Source: Noviherbaspirillum soli (lineage in GTDB: Bacteria; Pseudomonadota; Gammaproteobacteria; Burkholderiales; Burkholderiaceae_D). From it: a DNA stretch of 64,000 nt. Below are positions 49,587 through 58,237 of this stretch, piece by piece. Within the stretch, counting starts at the first letter, position 1. Each line of letters opens with the position of its first letter. Under the pieces are notes generated by a model, which worked only from the letters and a program-made list of their open reading frames with translations, searched no databases and was not told where the DNA came from. Location: positions 248,001 to 312,000 of the forward strand of contig NZ_JACYOX010000003.1 in the NCBI RefSeq assembly GCF_015352955.1, written 5' to 3'. The position numbers were made by a program, and so were the translations under genes.

Positions 49587-50429
49587 ATGAGCATCAAGAC
49601 CATTTCGGAAAACAAGTGCTTCGACGGCATGCAGACCGTATTCAGCCATGACTCGGCGGTAACCAGCTGCCCGATGCGCGTGGCGATCTATCTGCCGCCG
49701 CAGGCGCAGCAGGGCAAGGTGCCGGTGCTGTTCTGGCTTTCCGGGCTGACCTGCACCGAGGAAAACTTCACGGTGAAGGCCGGCGCGCAGCGGGTGGCGG
49801 CGCAACTGGGCATGGCCATCGTCGCGCCCGACACCAGCCCGCGCGGCGTGCGCTTTCCGGGTGACGATGCCAGCTATGACTTCGGCCTGGGCGCCGGCTT
49901 CTATGTCGATGCCACCGAGGCGCCGTGGTCGGCCAATTACCGCATGTATTCCTATGTTGCTCGGGAACTGCCGGACCTGGTAGGCGCGCACTTTGCGCTT
50001 GATCTGTCGCGCGCCGGCATCGCCGGTCATTCCATGGGCGGCCATGGCGCGCTGACCATCGGGCTGAAGCATCCGGAGCGCTTCCGCTCGATTTCCGCCT
50101 TCGCGCCGATCTCCTCGCCGATGCGCTGCCCATGGGGCGAGAAGGCCCTGACCGGCTACCTCGGCGCGGACCGCGCCGCATGGGCCGACTACGACGCCAC
50201 CGCGCTGGTGCAGAGCCGGGGCTGGAAGGGCGGGCCCATTCTGGTCGACCAGGGCAGCAGCGACCAGTTCCTGGCCTCGCAGCTCAAGCCCGAACTGCTC
50301 AGCGTTGCCTGCGAAGAAGCCGACGTGCCGCTGCACCTGCGCATGCAGCCGGGTTATGACCACAGCTATTACTTCATCGCCACCTTCATCGAGGACCACT
50401 TGCGGCACCATGCCGCGCAACTGGCTTGA
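49587..50429 (+). CDS. fghA: S-formylglutathione hydrolase
   Basis: A 280-residue alpha/beta hydrolase of the esterase D family that releases formate and glutathione from S-formylglutathione. It has the nucleophile elbow GIAGHSMGGHGALTIGLKHP (Ser in G-H-S-M-G), FWLSGLTCTEENFTVKAGAQ near the oxyanion hole, the catalytic Asp region ILVDQGSSDQFL and His in GYDHSYYFI. ATG 49587 follows GAGAGACAGAGA. It completes the glutathione-dependent formaldehyde pathway with frmA and gfa. An 11-bp tandem repeat starts 28 bases after its stop. Confidence 0.95.
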   Translation: MSIKTISENKCFDGMQTVFSHDSAVTSCPMRVAIYLPPQAQQGKVPVLFWLSGLTCTEENFTVKAGAQRVAAQLGMAIVAPDTSPRGVRFPGDDASYDFGLGAGFYVDATEAPWSANYRMYSYVARELPDLVGAHFALDLSRAGIAGHSMGGHGALTIGLKHPERFRSISAFAPISSPMRCPWGEKALTGYLGADRAAWADYDATALVQSRGWKGGPILVDQGSSDQFLASQLKPELLSVACEEADVPLHLRMQPGYDHSYYFIATFIEDHLRHHAAQLA

Positions 50430-50456
50430 CCGGCGCCGCAGGCACTGCTGCGATAA

Positions 50457-50588
50457 CAGGAACCTCGCAGGAACCTCGCAGGAACCTCGCAGGAACCTCG
50501 CAGGAACCTCGCAGGAACCTCGCAGGAACCTCGCAGGAACCTCGCAGGAACCTCGCAGGAACCTCGCAGGAACCTCGCAGGAACTTCG
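50457..50588 (+). repeat. 11-bp tandem repeat, 11 exact CAGGAACCTCG units plus one variant
   Basis: Eleven identical CAGGAACCTCG units run from 50457 to 50577, followed by CAGGAACTTCG at 50578-50588. Because 11 is not a multiple of three and no start precedes it, it is not coding. It lies between fghA and the next plus-strand gene, ending about 45 bases before that gene. The AGGAAC motif recurs about once per helical turn, so the units face one side of the DNA. Confidence 0.97.
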
Positions 50589-50633
50589 GCCCCCGGTCCG
50601 TATCGAATTTTCATTCCTTATCGGGAGCGCATC

Positions 50634-51056
50634 ATGAAGCCAACCTTAACCCGTATCGGCCTGGCGCTTGCATGCGCCGCGGCCCTTGGCATCGGCGCCA
50701 GCGTGCAGGCACAGGACAGCACGGGCGGCAATGCTTCGACTACCTCGCCGTCGGGCAAGCAGTCCAAGTCCAAGGCCAATGCCGCCAGCAGTGCCGACCG
50801 CTCGGTGACCAATGGCGCCGACCGGCCTTCCACCTCGGGTTCCGGCTCGGTCGGCACCGCGACCTCGGGCGCGCCAGGCGTGGGCGCCATGCCTGGCGGC
50901 ACCGGCGCCAGCGGCACTGCAGGCGCCACCGGCACGGGCACCACATCGTCCGGCACCTCGGGCAATGCGCCCAAGACCGGCGCCTCGGGCGGACCGGGCG
51001 TATCGGGCTCGCCGGAAACCGGCGTTCCGGGCACCGGCGCCGGCAGCAGCAAGTAG
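50634..51056 (+). CDS. Exported Gly/Ser/Thr-rich low-complexity protein
   Basis: A 140-residue protein with a signal peptide (RIGLALACAAALGIGASVQA, cleavage near AQDST). The rest is low-complexity, rich in Gly, Ser, Thr, Ala and Pro with short repeats such as GASGTAGATGTGTTSSGT and GASGGPGVSGSPETGVPG. No cysteine, and no known domain, is visible. GGGAGC precedes the ATG. The tandem repeat lies just upstream and could affect its expression. Similar short periplasmic proteins of unknown role occur in Burkholderiales. Confidence 0.68.
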   Translation: MKPTLTRIGLALACAAALGIGASVQAQDSTGGNASTTSPSGKQSKSKANAASSADRSVTNGADRPSTSGSGSVGTATSGAPGVGAMPGGTGASGTAGATGTGTTSSGTSGNAPKTGASGGPGVSGSPETGVPGTGAGSSK

Positions 51057-51081
51057 ATCCGCCGCAGGCCCGGCGGCGCTT

Positions 51082-52239
51082 TCAGCAAATGCCGGGAATG
51101 AAGCGGTAAGGCACCTGCGCCATGTAGGCGCGGTAATCCGCATGCCTGGACAGGTGCCGCTCCTCGCAGAGTGCGCGCAGCAGGTAGATGGCGCTCCAGC
51201 CGCCGATGCACAACAGCGTCCAGAAGAATTGCCTGGGCGAGGTGTGCAGCAGGCCGGCCAGCAGCGGCAGCGCGCCGGTCCACCACGCCAGGTTCTTGAA
51301 CAGATAGGCCGGATGCCTGATGCGCCGGTAGAGACCGGTGCGCACCACGCCGCGATGCATCAGGTTGCAGCTCTTGAAGCCCAGCGACACGCTGGCTGAT
51401 GCGTAGCAGGCGAACAGCGCCAGCAGCAGGCCATTGAGCGCCAGGTGCGTGGCCTGGGAAAACGCCGGGTAGGCCGGCGCGAGTTCCACCACCTGCCATG
51501 GCAGCAATGCCACCATCGCGACATTGAAGGGCGGATAGCAGGCCAGGCAGGCCGCCCAGCCGCGCAGGCTGGGGTCGACGCTGACCACCTCGTTGTCCAG
51601 GCAGCGCGCCTGCACCAGGTAGCCCACCACGAAGGGAAAGAAGTCCGCAAGGAAGATCAGGTTCAGGATGAAGTAATGGAGGTGGCTGTTGTACAGCGCG
51701 AACCATCCCGGCTTGCTTCCTTGGCGGAACACGGCCACGAGGTCGAGCAGCTGGTCATTGGTGTAAGCCAGATAGGCGAGCAGGCCGTGTATGCAGAAGG
51801 GCATGAAGATCCACTTCAGCAGCAGGCACAGCATGGCCTGCCGCTCGCTTTCGGAAGCGGGGTCGGCTGCGCCCGCGTTGCGCCGGGCCTTCCAGCGGCG
51901 GTGCAGATAGCCCGTCATCGTGGCCGCATTGCTCCAGCGGCCTCGTCGCAGCGCGTAATAGGGCAGCAGCGCGATCGCGTACGCCGCGCCGCAGGACCAC
52001 AGTGCCAGCTTCAGGTCGATGGTCACCGGCGATACATGGCCGGCCAGCATGGGCCGCCAGCCGAGACGGTATAGCCAGAGGTAATAGGGACTGAGGGTTG
52101 TGTAGAAATACAGGCCGGCCAGGATGACCGCGATGCTGGCCGCATAGCTGCCCAGGATGCGCCTGGACTCCGGCACAGGCGAGGGCAGTCCGGCCCGCTG
52201 CGCCGGCGCGGCAGTCAGCAGTTCAGGCTGCGCGTCCAT
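51082..52239 (-). CDS. Polytopic membrane protein with ICMT/PEMT-like methyltransferase end
   Basis: A 385-residue protein with about eight hydrophobic segments. The last third reads RTGLYRRIRHPAYLFKNLAW near residue 310 and RALCEERHLSRHADYRAYMA near 355, matching the R-H-P and E-E motifs of the isoprenylcysteine carboxyl methyltransferase/phospholipid methyltransferase fold, in which they bind S-adenosylmethionine. The N-terminal two thirds, with a possible sensor or transport role, I do not recognise. ATG 52239 is chosen over 52281, whose extra 14 residues are basic. The substrate is unknown, and no partner gene is adjacent. Confidence 0.68.
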   Translation of the reverse strand: MDAQPELLTAAPAQRAGLPSPVPESRRILGSYAASIAVILAGLYFYTTLSPYYLWLYRLGWRPMLAGHVSPVTIDLKLALWSCGAAYAIALLPYYALRRGRWSNAATMTGYLHRRWKARRNAGAADPASESERQAMLCLLLKWIFMPFCIHGLLAYLAYTNDQLLDLVAVFRQGSKPGWFALYNSHLHYFILNLIFLADFFPFVVGYLVQARCLDNEVVSVDPSLRGWAACLACYPPFNVAMVALLPWQVVELAPAYPAFSQATHLALNGLLLALFACYASASVSLGFKSCNLMHRGVVRTGLYRRIRHPAYLFKNLAWWTGALPLLAGLLHTSPRQFFWTLLCIGGWSAIYLLRALCEERHLSRHADYRAYMAQVPYRFIPGIC

Positions 52240-52415
52240 TCCCGCTTGCCTGCGCGATCGCTGCCAACTCTGGCATGTCACCTCCGTCTCGGCAGGAAGC
52301 CGGGATGGCGCCTGCTGCAGACTAGGGTAACGGCCGGCGCCGGGCTGTCAAGCGCGGCGGCATGGACATCAGCGGTAAAGCAATGCGCGGCGCGATGGCC
52401 TTGCCGGCGCGGGGA

Positions 52416-52721
52416 TCAATAGGTGAATGCGTCGGCCTGGCTGCAGCCGCGGCTGGCCATGTCGGCGCGCACGGTCCACACATCATTGGCGATGGTATGC
52501 AGCGCGGTGTCGCGCTTGCTGACGCCGCGGTGGAAGTCGGCAGGCGTGGCCTTGACGGACTGGACCGGGTTGCGGCCGTCGGCATTGACCTTGACGAACT
52601 CGACGGTCTTTTTCTGCAGCTGCCGGGACAGCGCGGCGCAGGTGCTGGTGCTGGCGGCCATGGCTGGCGCGGCAAGCAGGACGGTGCCCAGCAGGGCAAG
52701 GGAGGATACGAAGCGTTTCAT
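52416..52721 (-). CDS. Small exported protein with two cysteines
   Basis: A 101-residue protein with signal peptide MKRFVSSLALLGTVLLAAP, cleaved after AMA. The mature part contains STCAALSRQLQKKTVEFVKV and a second cysteine in ASRGCSQADAF, which may form a disulfide, and ends ...DAFTY. ATG 52721 is preferred; the frame is open to 52871 but that region has no ribosome-binding site and odd composition. I recognise no family. It lies alone between the methyltransferase-like gene and a large gene-free region. Confidence 0.7.
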   Translation of the reverse strand: MKRFVSSLALLGTVLLAAPAMAASTSTCAALSRQLQKKTVEFVKVNADGRNPVQSVKATPADFHRGVSKRDTALHTIANDVWTVRADMASRGCSQADAFTY

Positions 52722-53351
52722 GGATTTTCCTTTTTGAACCGGCAATGTTCCTGTCGGACAGCCTGCCGGAAGCGTAAATTTGTTGATGCGAAGAACTTTA
52801 TTGTTGCGGTGCAGTATAAACCGGGAAAGTTGAATCCGGGCATTTCCATCCGCAATGACGGCCATATGCATGCTGAATGGATGGGCGCGCGACGCTCCAG
52901 CCGCTGCTGGTGCTTTTCAGGATCTACGGCGTTGTTGAAGCAGGACTCGGTCAACACCGGCCTTGGCCATTGAGCGGGCGACTTTCCCCGGAATGCTGAA
53001 ATAAACGGCAAAAGTTACGCACAAAATCCGTGGGTAAGCTTGTGGATATCTTGGGTGGATAACTCTTAGTTTATTGATTTAAAAAGAAAATATTGGCGTG
53101 CTCAAAAATCGTCGAAGACGACTTGTCCACAGCCATTTCCTCCAGGCCATCCACAACAAATGAATACGGGTAATGCACAGGATCTGCACACATCCATCCA
53201 CTTCCGGCCGGCAGTTTCGTCCTTGGCCGGGATTGAGCCGGATCAAGGCAGGGGCTGCGAGGCGTCCTAGTCTGGATGCGCTTCATGCGGCAACGGGGAA
53301 AGGGCGTGGCGCGGCCGAGCAGGCAGTTCGACAGGGCAGATGGGAGGGGCA
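52722..53351. other. Gene-free region with DnaA-box-like 9-mers
   Basis: No frame in these 630 bases looks coding. Four 9-mers near the DnaA-box consensus TTATCCACA lie at 53041-53049 (ATATCCACA on minus), 53054-53062 (TTATCCACC on minus), 53123-53131 (TTGTCCACA) and 53147-53155 (CCATCCACA), around an AT-rich stretch at 53063-53100 that is unusual for this genome. The first three differ by one base, the last by two. The final 40 bases carry the GGGAGGGG ribosome-binding site of the next gene. Confidence 0.45.
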
Positions 53352-54383
53352 ATGGAAAACGCGGGCCGGGATTCACCGAAAATGCTTGCGATGATGCTTC
53401 ATCGCCCCGGCGAGCCGCTGCGGCGCGAGTGGCGGGAGTTGCCCGCGCCAGGGCCGGGACAGGTGCTGCTGCGGGTTGGCGCCTGCGGCGTCTGCCGTAC
53501 CGACCTGCACATCGTCGACGGTGAACTGCCGCCGCATAAACTGCCGCTGGTGCCCGGCCATGAGGTCGCGGGCATGGTTGTGCAAGTCGGCGACGGCGTC
53601 GATGCCTCGCTGGCCGGCCGGCGCGTCGGCGTACCCTGGCTGGGCCATACCTGCGGCGTCTGCGACTTTTGCCGCATGCACCGGGAAAACCTGTGCGACC
53701 ATGGCCGCTTCACCGGCTACGACATCGATGGCGGCTATGCCCAATACACGGTCGCCGATGCCGCCTATTGCATTCCACTGCCCGATACCTATGACGACAT
53801 CGAGGCCGCGCCGCTGCTGTGCGCCGGCCTGATCGGCTTCCGCGCCTATTCGATGGTGCAGGAGGAAGCGGCGCGCATCGGCATTTACGGATTCGGCGCG
53901 GCCGCCCACATCCTGACCCAGCTTGCCCGTCAGGATGGCCGCGAGGTCTTTGCCTTCACCCGTCCCGGCGACAGCCGCAGCCAGCAGTTTGCGCGCTCGC
54001 TGGGCGCGGCATGGGCCGGCGATGCGCTGCATCCGCCACCGGCGCCGCTGGACGCCGCCCTGCTGTTCGCCCCCGACGGCGCGCTGGTGCCTGCCGCACT
54101 GTCCCATGTGCGCAAGGGCGGCGACGTGGTCTGTGCCGGCATCCACATGTCCGACATCCCCTCGTTTCCCTATGCCCTGCTATGGGGAGAGCGTCAGCTG
54201 CGCTCGGTTGCCAATCTGACCCGGCATGATGGGGAAGCGTTTTTCCAGCGCCTTGCCCGGCACCGCGTCCAGACCAGCTCTGTGCCGTTTCCATTGGAAC
54301 AGGCCAACCAGGCGCTCCATGCCCTGCGTGCCGGCGCCTTCGATGGCGCGGCCGTGCTGGTGCCATCGGCAGGGCAGCGTTAA
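53352..54383 (+). CDS. Zinc-dependent alcohol dehydrogenase family protein
   Basis: A 343-residue medium-chain dehydrogenase. Catalytic zinc ligands are in GACGVCRTDLHIVDG and LVPGHEVAGMVVQVGDG, structural zinc cysteines in GHTCGVCDFCRMHRENLCDH, and the nucleotide fold is RIGIYGFGAAAHILTQLARQ (G-x-G-x-x-A instead of the common G-x-G-x-x-G). AAGGGGDV-type loops are absent, but GGDVVCAGIHMSDIP is typical. It resembles propanol-preferring or AdhP-like enzymes. ATG 53352 follows GGGAGGGG; later Met codons are possible starts. It is not close to the class III enzyme at 47.7 kb. A LysR gene follows on the same strand. Confidence 0.88.
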   Translation: MENAGRDSPKMLAMMLHRPGEPLRREWRELPAPGPGQVLLRVGACGVCRTDLHIVDGELPPHKLPLVPGHEVAGMVVQVGDGVDASLAGRRVGVPWLGHTCGVCDFCRMHRENLCDHGRFTGYDIDGGYAQYTVADAAYCIPLPDTYDDIEAAPLLCAGLIGFRAYSMVQEEAARIGIYGFGAAAHILTQLARQDGREVFAFTRPGDSRSQQFARSLGAAWAGDALHPPPAPLDAALLFAPDGALVPAALSHVRKGGDVVCAGIHMSDIPSFPYALLWGERQLRSVANLTRHDGEAFFQRLARHRVQTSSVPFPLEQANQALHALRAGAFDGAAVLVPSAGQR

Positions 54384-54626
54384 GGCATGGGCGAGGCGCC
54401 AGCTTGTCGACAGCGTCGGCAATTGCATCAAAGGAAACAAGGGGCAGGTTTTTTCCTTGGTTTCTTCGTTAACGCGGCCTTTTATTGATCGATTCGCCCG
54501 TTCTCATACGTTAGGGCGTGTTTTATGCTGCACTGCAGTATATTAAAGCCGTAAATCGAAATGGACATTGCGTGGTACTGTTCCGTTTCCGCACGGCCAA
54601 CATTGTTACGCAGTTCACAGCACACC

Positions 54627-55643
54627 ATGAGTTTCCTTAATCTTGATCTGAATCTTCTACGGGTATTCGACGCGGTGATGACCGAGTTGAACCTCACCCG
54701 CGCAGCCGACCGGCTCGCCACCACGCAGCCGGCGGTTTCCAATGCGATCAAGCGCTTGCGCGCCGTGGTGGATGATGAACTGTTCGTGCGGACCGCCCAT
54801 GGCGTCAAGCCGACGGCCCGCGCCGAGGATTTGCGGCCAGCGGTCCGGCTGGCGCTGGCGACACTGGAAGCCGCGCTCGGCTCCGAGCCCAAGGACCTGT
54901 CGAATATTCAGAAAACCCTGCGGCTGTGCATGGCCGACTCGACTGCTTCGCTGGTCCTGCCGCCGCTGATCAGGCTGGTCAAGGAAGTCGCGCCCAAGCT
55001 CACGCTGCAGACCCTGCCGCTGTTGAGCCGCGACCCGCGTCCCGCGCTGCTACGTGGCGAAATCGACCTTGCCGTCGGTTCCTTTCCCGGCATCGTGGCC
55101 CAGCTGACCACCGACCAGGAAGTGGAGTCTGGCATCTGCCATGCCGCGCTGTACAGCAGCGAATATGTCTGCATCATGCGCAGGGGACATCCGCTCGCGG
55201 AGCGGGAACTGACCCTGGACGAGTACTGCGCAGCCGACCATGTGCTGGTCAACTTCTCGGGGCGGCTGCAGGGGCAGGCGGACAAGATCCTTGCGGAAAT
55301 GGGGCGCGAGCGGCGTGTGATGCTGACCGTCAACCAGTTCGCCACCGCGGGCCAGATCGTCGGCTCCTCGGACCTGCTCTCCATCATGCCGATCCACCTG
55401 ATCGACCTTTGCAGAATGGAGTCGGTGCTGGTCTCCAAGCCGCTGCCATTCGCCCTGCCGGGCCTGAAGATCGACATGCTGTGGCATGAACGCGATGCGC
55501 GCGACCCTGCGCTGAAATGGGTTCGCTCCACCCTGCAGGCAGTGACCTCCCCGGATGCCAGGCTGACCACGGAGCAAGCCGGAACGGAACCCGCGCCGCG
55601 ACACCAAGCGCAGCCCGAGACCGCGGACGCCGCCATCCAGTAG
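54627..55643 (+). CDS. LysR-family regulator (NahR/NodD-like group)
   Basis: A 338-residue LysR regulator. The N-terminus FLNLDLNLLRVFDAVMTELN and AADRLATTQPAVSNAIKRLR is the winged helix of the group that opens with L-x-L-N-L-L, as in NahR and NodD. Effector-domain pieces are LRLCMADSTASLVLPPLIRL and GSSDLLSIMPIHLIDL. The last 30 residues (PAPRHQAQPETADAAIQ) are a disordered tail. ATG 54627 is taken; 22 further codons upstream do not resemble the family. Targets may include the preceding alcohol dehydrogenase, but there is no direct sign. Confidence 0.88.
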   Translation: MSFLNLDLNLLRVFDAVMTELNLTRAADRLATTQPAVSNAIKRLRAVVDDELFVRTAHGVKPTARAEDLRPAVRLALATLEAALGSEPKDLSNIQKTLRLCMADSTASLVLPPLIRLVKEVAPKLTLQTLPLLSRDPRPALLRGEIDLAVGSFPGIVAQLTTDQEVESGICHAALYSSEYVCIMRRGHPLAERELTLDEYCAADHVLVNFSGRLQGQADKILAEMGRERRVMLTVNQFATAGQIVGSSDLLSIMPIHLIDLCRMESVLVSKPLPFALPGLKIDMLWHERDARDPALKWVRSTLQAVTSPDARLTTEQAGTEPAPRHQAQPETADAAIQ

Positions 55644-56005
55644 GGCAGGCGGCGCCGACGCGCCTCTCGGGGCTGTCGCATGGAAGCTGTGTTTGTCCAT
55701 GCGCACGGCCGCGCCGAGGCGCAAGGCAGGCGGGAAAGCGGGGTCGGCTCCACGGAGCCGCAGCAGTACTTCCGAGGCAGGACAGGCCGGCTGCGTTTTT
55801 CTGTAGCCGGCAACAGGCGTTGGCCGGGCGGAATCCGGCATCCATCGGAACCGTGATGGCTTTCCTTCGCGTTCAATCCGCCCAGGCTAATGAGGCAGGT
55901 CAACAGCAGGACATGATGGCCCATCTCGGGGCCGGCGCCACGTTATCCTTGGCAGCAGGAACAGACCAGCCGCATTCCAGAACCCGCTGACCAGATCAAC
56001 CGCCC
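55644..56005. other. Intergenic region, no feature recognised
   Basis: These 362 bases between the LysR gene and the membrane glycosyltransferase gene show no believable gene, repeat or hairpin that I can support. Frames that open here run against normal codon use for this genome or overlap their neighbours. Confidence 0.4.
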
Positions 56006-57217
56006 ATGACCGGCATGAGCCATGTATCGACGGGAAACATGCAATGGCGTACAGCCCGCTGGCTGCTGCCCATGCTGCCAGGCGCCTTCCTCTACTGGAT
56101 GCTGCTCACGCAGGAATCGCGTGACATGCATTTCTTCCTGGAGCCGTGGTTTGACGTCATCGTACGGAATGGCTTCCCGGCAATGGCGGGCGACTATGCC
56201 AACTATTCCCCGCCTTATCTGTATCTTCTCGGCCTGGCATCGGCTTTCCATGGCCTGGCGCCGCCGATCGTCCTGATCAAGGCAGTCAGCATCGTCTTCA
56301 ACCTTGTCGCCGCCGTGGTATTCGGCCTGATCGTGCTGGAAATCGGCGCCAGCAGCCAGAAGGCGTTCACCTGCGCCTGCCTGTTTCCGCTGATTCCCAC
56401 GGTGGCCGTCAATGCAGCATGGTGGGGCCAGTGCGACGTGATCTATGCCACCTTTCTGCTGTGCGCCTTCCTGGCCAGCCTGAAGCGCATGCCCCTGCGG
56501 GTCATGCTGTTCTTCTCCATCGGCTTTGCCTTCAAGGCGCAGGCGATATTCTTCGCGCCTTACCTGCTGTATCTGCTGCTGAAGAAGGAGATGCCCTGGG
56601 CCTATGTGGCGCTGGTGCCGCTGGTGTATGCCGCGATGATGGCGCCGGCCTGGCTGGCCGGACGGCCCGCGCGGGCACTGGCCGCCATTTACCTGGACCA
56701 GGGCAGCTATTACCGCCTGCTTGCCGCCAATGCGCCGAATCCATGGGCTTTCATCGAGAAATACCATTTGCTGCCTTACTGGCCGGCAGTGTTCGCGGGC
56801 CTGGTGCTGGCGGCGGCCGTCAATCTGGGCCTGGTGGTGAAGGCGCTGCGCTCGGGGCGCGATACCCCTGAGACCAGGCTGCTGCTGCTGGCCTCCACCA
56901 CGCTGGCCAGCCCTTACCTGCTGCCCAAGATGCATGACCGCTACTTCTTCCTGGCTGACATCTTCACCATTCTGCTGGCCGTCGTGGCGCCGCGGTACCG
57001 CCTGGCTGCGCTCGCCATGCAGGCTGCTTCGCTGGCGGTGTACCTGGCCTTCCTGGAAGGACCGTTCCATCATGCAGACAAGGTTGCGCTGCTTGCCGCC
57101 CTGCTGACGAGCTTTGCGCTGGCCTGCCTGCTGTACTCGCAAGGGACGATCGGCAGGTGGGCGGGCTGGCGGAATCGCCCGGCCGCGGCACGCCTTCACG
57201 CTAACGGTGGGCCGTGA
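56006..57217 (+). CDS. Membrane glycosyltransferase, GT87/mannosyltransferase-like (GT-C fold)
   Basis: A 403-residue protein with about 9-11 hydrophobic segments, resembling DUF2029/GT87 polyprenyl-sugar-dependent transferases. The first loop has FDVIVRNGFPAMAGDYANYS and PPYLYLLGLASAFHGL, a pattern found in this group (acidic residues before Y-x-P-P). Later NAAWWGQCDVIYATFLLCAF and LPKMHDRYFFLADIFTILLA also match. ATG 56006 has no strong ribosome-binding site; ATG at 56015 or 56039 is possible. Its last 17 bases overlap the endonuclease III gene on the other strand. Substrate and acceptor are unknown. Confidence 0.75.
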   Translation: MTGMSHVSTGNMQWRTARWLLPMLPGAFLYWMLLTQESRDMHFFLEPWFDVIVRNGFPAMAGDYANYSPPYLYLLGLASAFHGLAPPIVLIKAVSIVFNLVAAVVFGLIVLEIGASSQKAFTCACLFPLIPTVAVNAAWWGQCDVIYATFLLCAFLASLKRMPLRVMLFFSIGFAFKAQAIFFAPYLLYLLLKKEMPWAYVALVPLVYAAMMAPAWLAGRPARALAAIYLDQGSYYRLLAANAPNPWAFIEKYHLLPYWPAVFAGLVLAAAVNLGLVVKALRSGRDTPETRLLLLASTTLASPYLLPKMHDRYFFLADIFTILLAVVAPRYRLAALAMQAASLAVYLAFLEGPFHHADKVALLAALLTSFALACLLYSQGTIGRWAGWRNRPAAARLHANGGP

Positions 57218-57866
57218 CGCCGGCCTGCCGGCACATGTCGCGCACCGGGCAGGTGGAACAATGCGGCAGCTTGCCGGTGCAGACGTGCTTGCCGAATGGC
57301 ACCAGCAATTCATTGATTTCAATCCAGTGCTGCCGCGGCAGTGTCGCTTCCAGCGCCGGCAGGGCCTTCTCCGGGGTCGCCGCGCTGATATAGCCCCAGC
57401 GCGTGGTGACCCGATGCACATGGACATCGACGCTGATAAAGGGCGTGCCGCAGGCGATGCCCAGCACGAGATTGGCGCACTTCGGACCAACGCCCGCGAA
57501 GGACAGCAGCACCGTGCGGTCGCCCGGAAGGACGCCGCCGAATTCCTCTTCCACCTGCCGCGCGATGGCCAGCATCTGGCCTGCCTTGCGTTCATGGAAG
57601 GTGGACGGGCTGATCAGTGCATCGAGTTCAGCGTAGCCAAGCCGGGCGACATCGTGCGGCGTGCGGGCGCGCTCGAACAGCTTGCGCGAGACGGGAAGGG
57701 TCACCTCATCGTAGGTGCGTATCGAAATGATGCAGGCGAGAAGCTGCTCGAATGTGGAACGGTATCCTTCGTCAGCCAGCTGGAACAGCGCCGCCTTGGG
57801 CCATGGGCGCACGGCGTCGCGGATGCGCTCCAGCGCAAGGCCGACATCGATGACTTTTTTCTCCAT
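57201..57866 (-). CDS. Endonuclease III-like DNA glycosylase/AP lyase
   Basis: A 221-residue HhH-GPD DNA repair enzyme. The helix-hairpin-helix reads LLSFAGVGPKCANLVLGIAC, with the catalytic Lys in G-x-G-P-K, and the catalytic Asp is in FISVDVHVHRVTTRWGY. The C-terminal [4Fe-4S] motif is CTGKLPHCSTCPVRDMC (C-x6-C-x2-C-x5-C). It is therefore likely active on oxidised pyrimidines. It differs from the canonical nth in details (PKCAN instead of RKTAN), suggesting a second paralogue; nth itself is usually elsewhere. Start ATG 57866 (MEKKVID). It is convergent with the glycosyltransferase gene. Confidence 0.9.
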   Translation of the reverse strand: MEKKVIDVGLALERIRDAVRPWPKAALFQLADEGYRSTFEQLLACIISIRTYDEVTLPVSRKLFERARTPHDVARLGYAELDALISPSTFHERKAGQMLAIARQVEEEFGGVLPGDRTVLLSFAGVGPKCANLVLGIACGTPFISVDVHVHRVTTRWGYISAATPEKALPALEATLPRQHWIEINELLVPFGKHVCTGKLPHCSTCPVRDMCRQAGVTAHR

Positions 57867-58237
57867 GCAGTTTCCACTTTGACGCGTTTCGACATATTCC
57901 GGCGGCAGGAACCGGATGCGGATGCCGCGCCGGCTCTGCCGGCCGCGGGGAAGGCACATGCCCTCCCGGTATGGCCGGCGCCGCCGATGCGAGCGTTACG
58001 CAGAAACACAGCAGAGCCCTTTTTGCCTTCGCCGGCTTGTTTTTTGCGCAAATCCGCAAAAACTGCACTTTGTCCATTCAAAAATAACGGCAACGGCCAC
58101 TTTCAAAGACAACGGCAACTGTCGCCGCCCTAACCGCTACCGCAGCCTGCGCTGCCTGACGCACGCCCCAGGAGCATGCCCCAGTGTCCATCCAATGCTC
58201 CCCGCCGTAACCCCAATCCGCCCGTCCATCCACCGGC
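57867..58237. other. Intergenic region with a short repeat copy
   Basis: No gene is supported in these 371 bases. At about 58077-58125 lies a short copy of the dispersed repeat, with AACGGCAACGGCCACTT, then AAAGACAACGGCAACTGTCG, matching the copies near 4.45 kb and 9.6 kb. The remainder up to 58237 has no clear signal. Confidence 0.5.
58077..58125 (+). repeat. Intergenic repeat copy 4 (short)
   Basis: Contains two GGCAAC-type words around a CACTTTCAAAGACAAC core. The same order is found, on the minus strand, at 9560-9612 and near 4455-4495. It lacks both the GC-rich hairpin and the pure hexanucleotide tract. Confidence 0.6.

Noticed and set aside
50457-50588. CRISPR array
   Set aside because: The units are 11 bp, adjacent and without spacers; no cas genes are present. 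The hexanucleotide tract at 5125-5220 is rejected for the same reasons.
50426-51109. A frame reading through the 11-bp repeat into the secreted protein region
   Set aside because: The repeat unit is not a multiple of three, so the repeated peptide arises from frame cycling. The genuine start with signal peptide is at 50634 in another frame.
53041-53155. Chromosomal replication origin
   Set aside because: Only imperfect DnaA-like boxes are present, with no dnaA, dnaN, gidA, rpmH or parAB genes nearby. I report the box cluster but do not call an origin.
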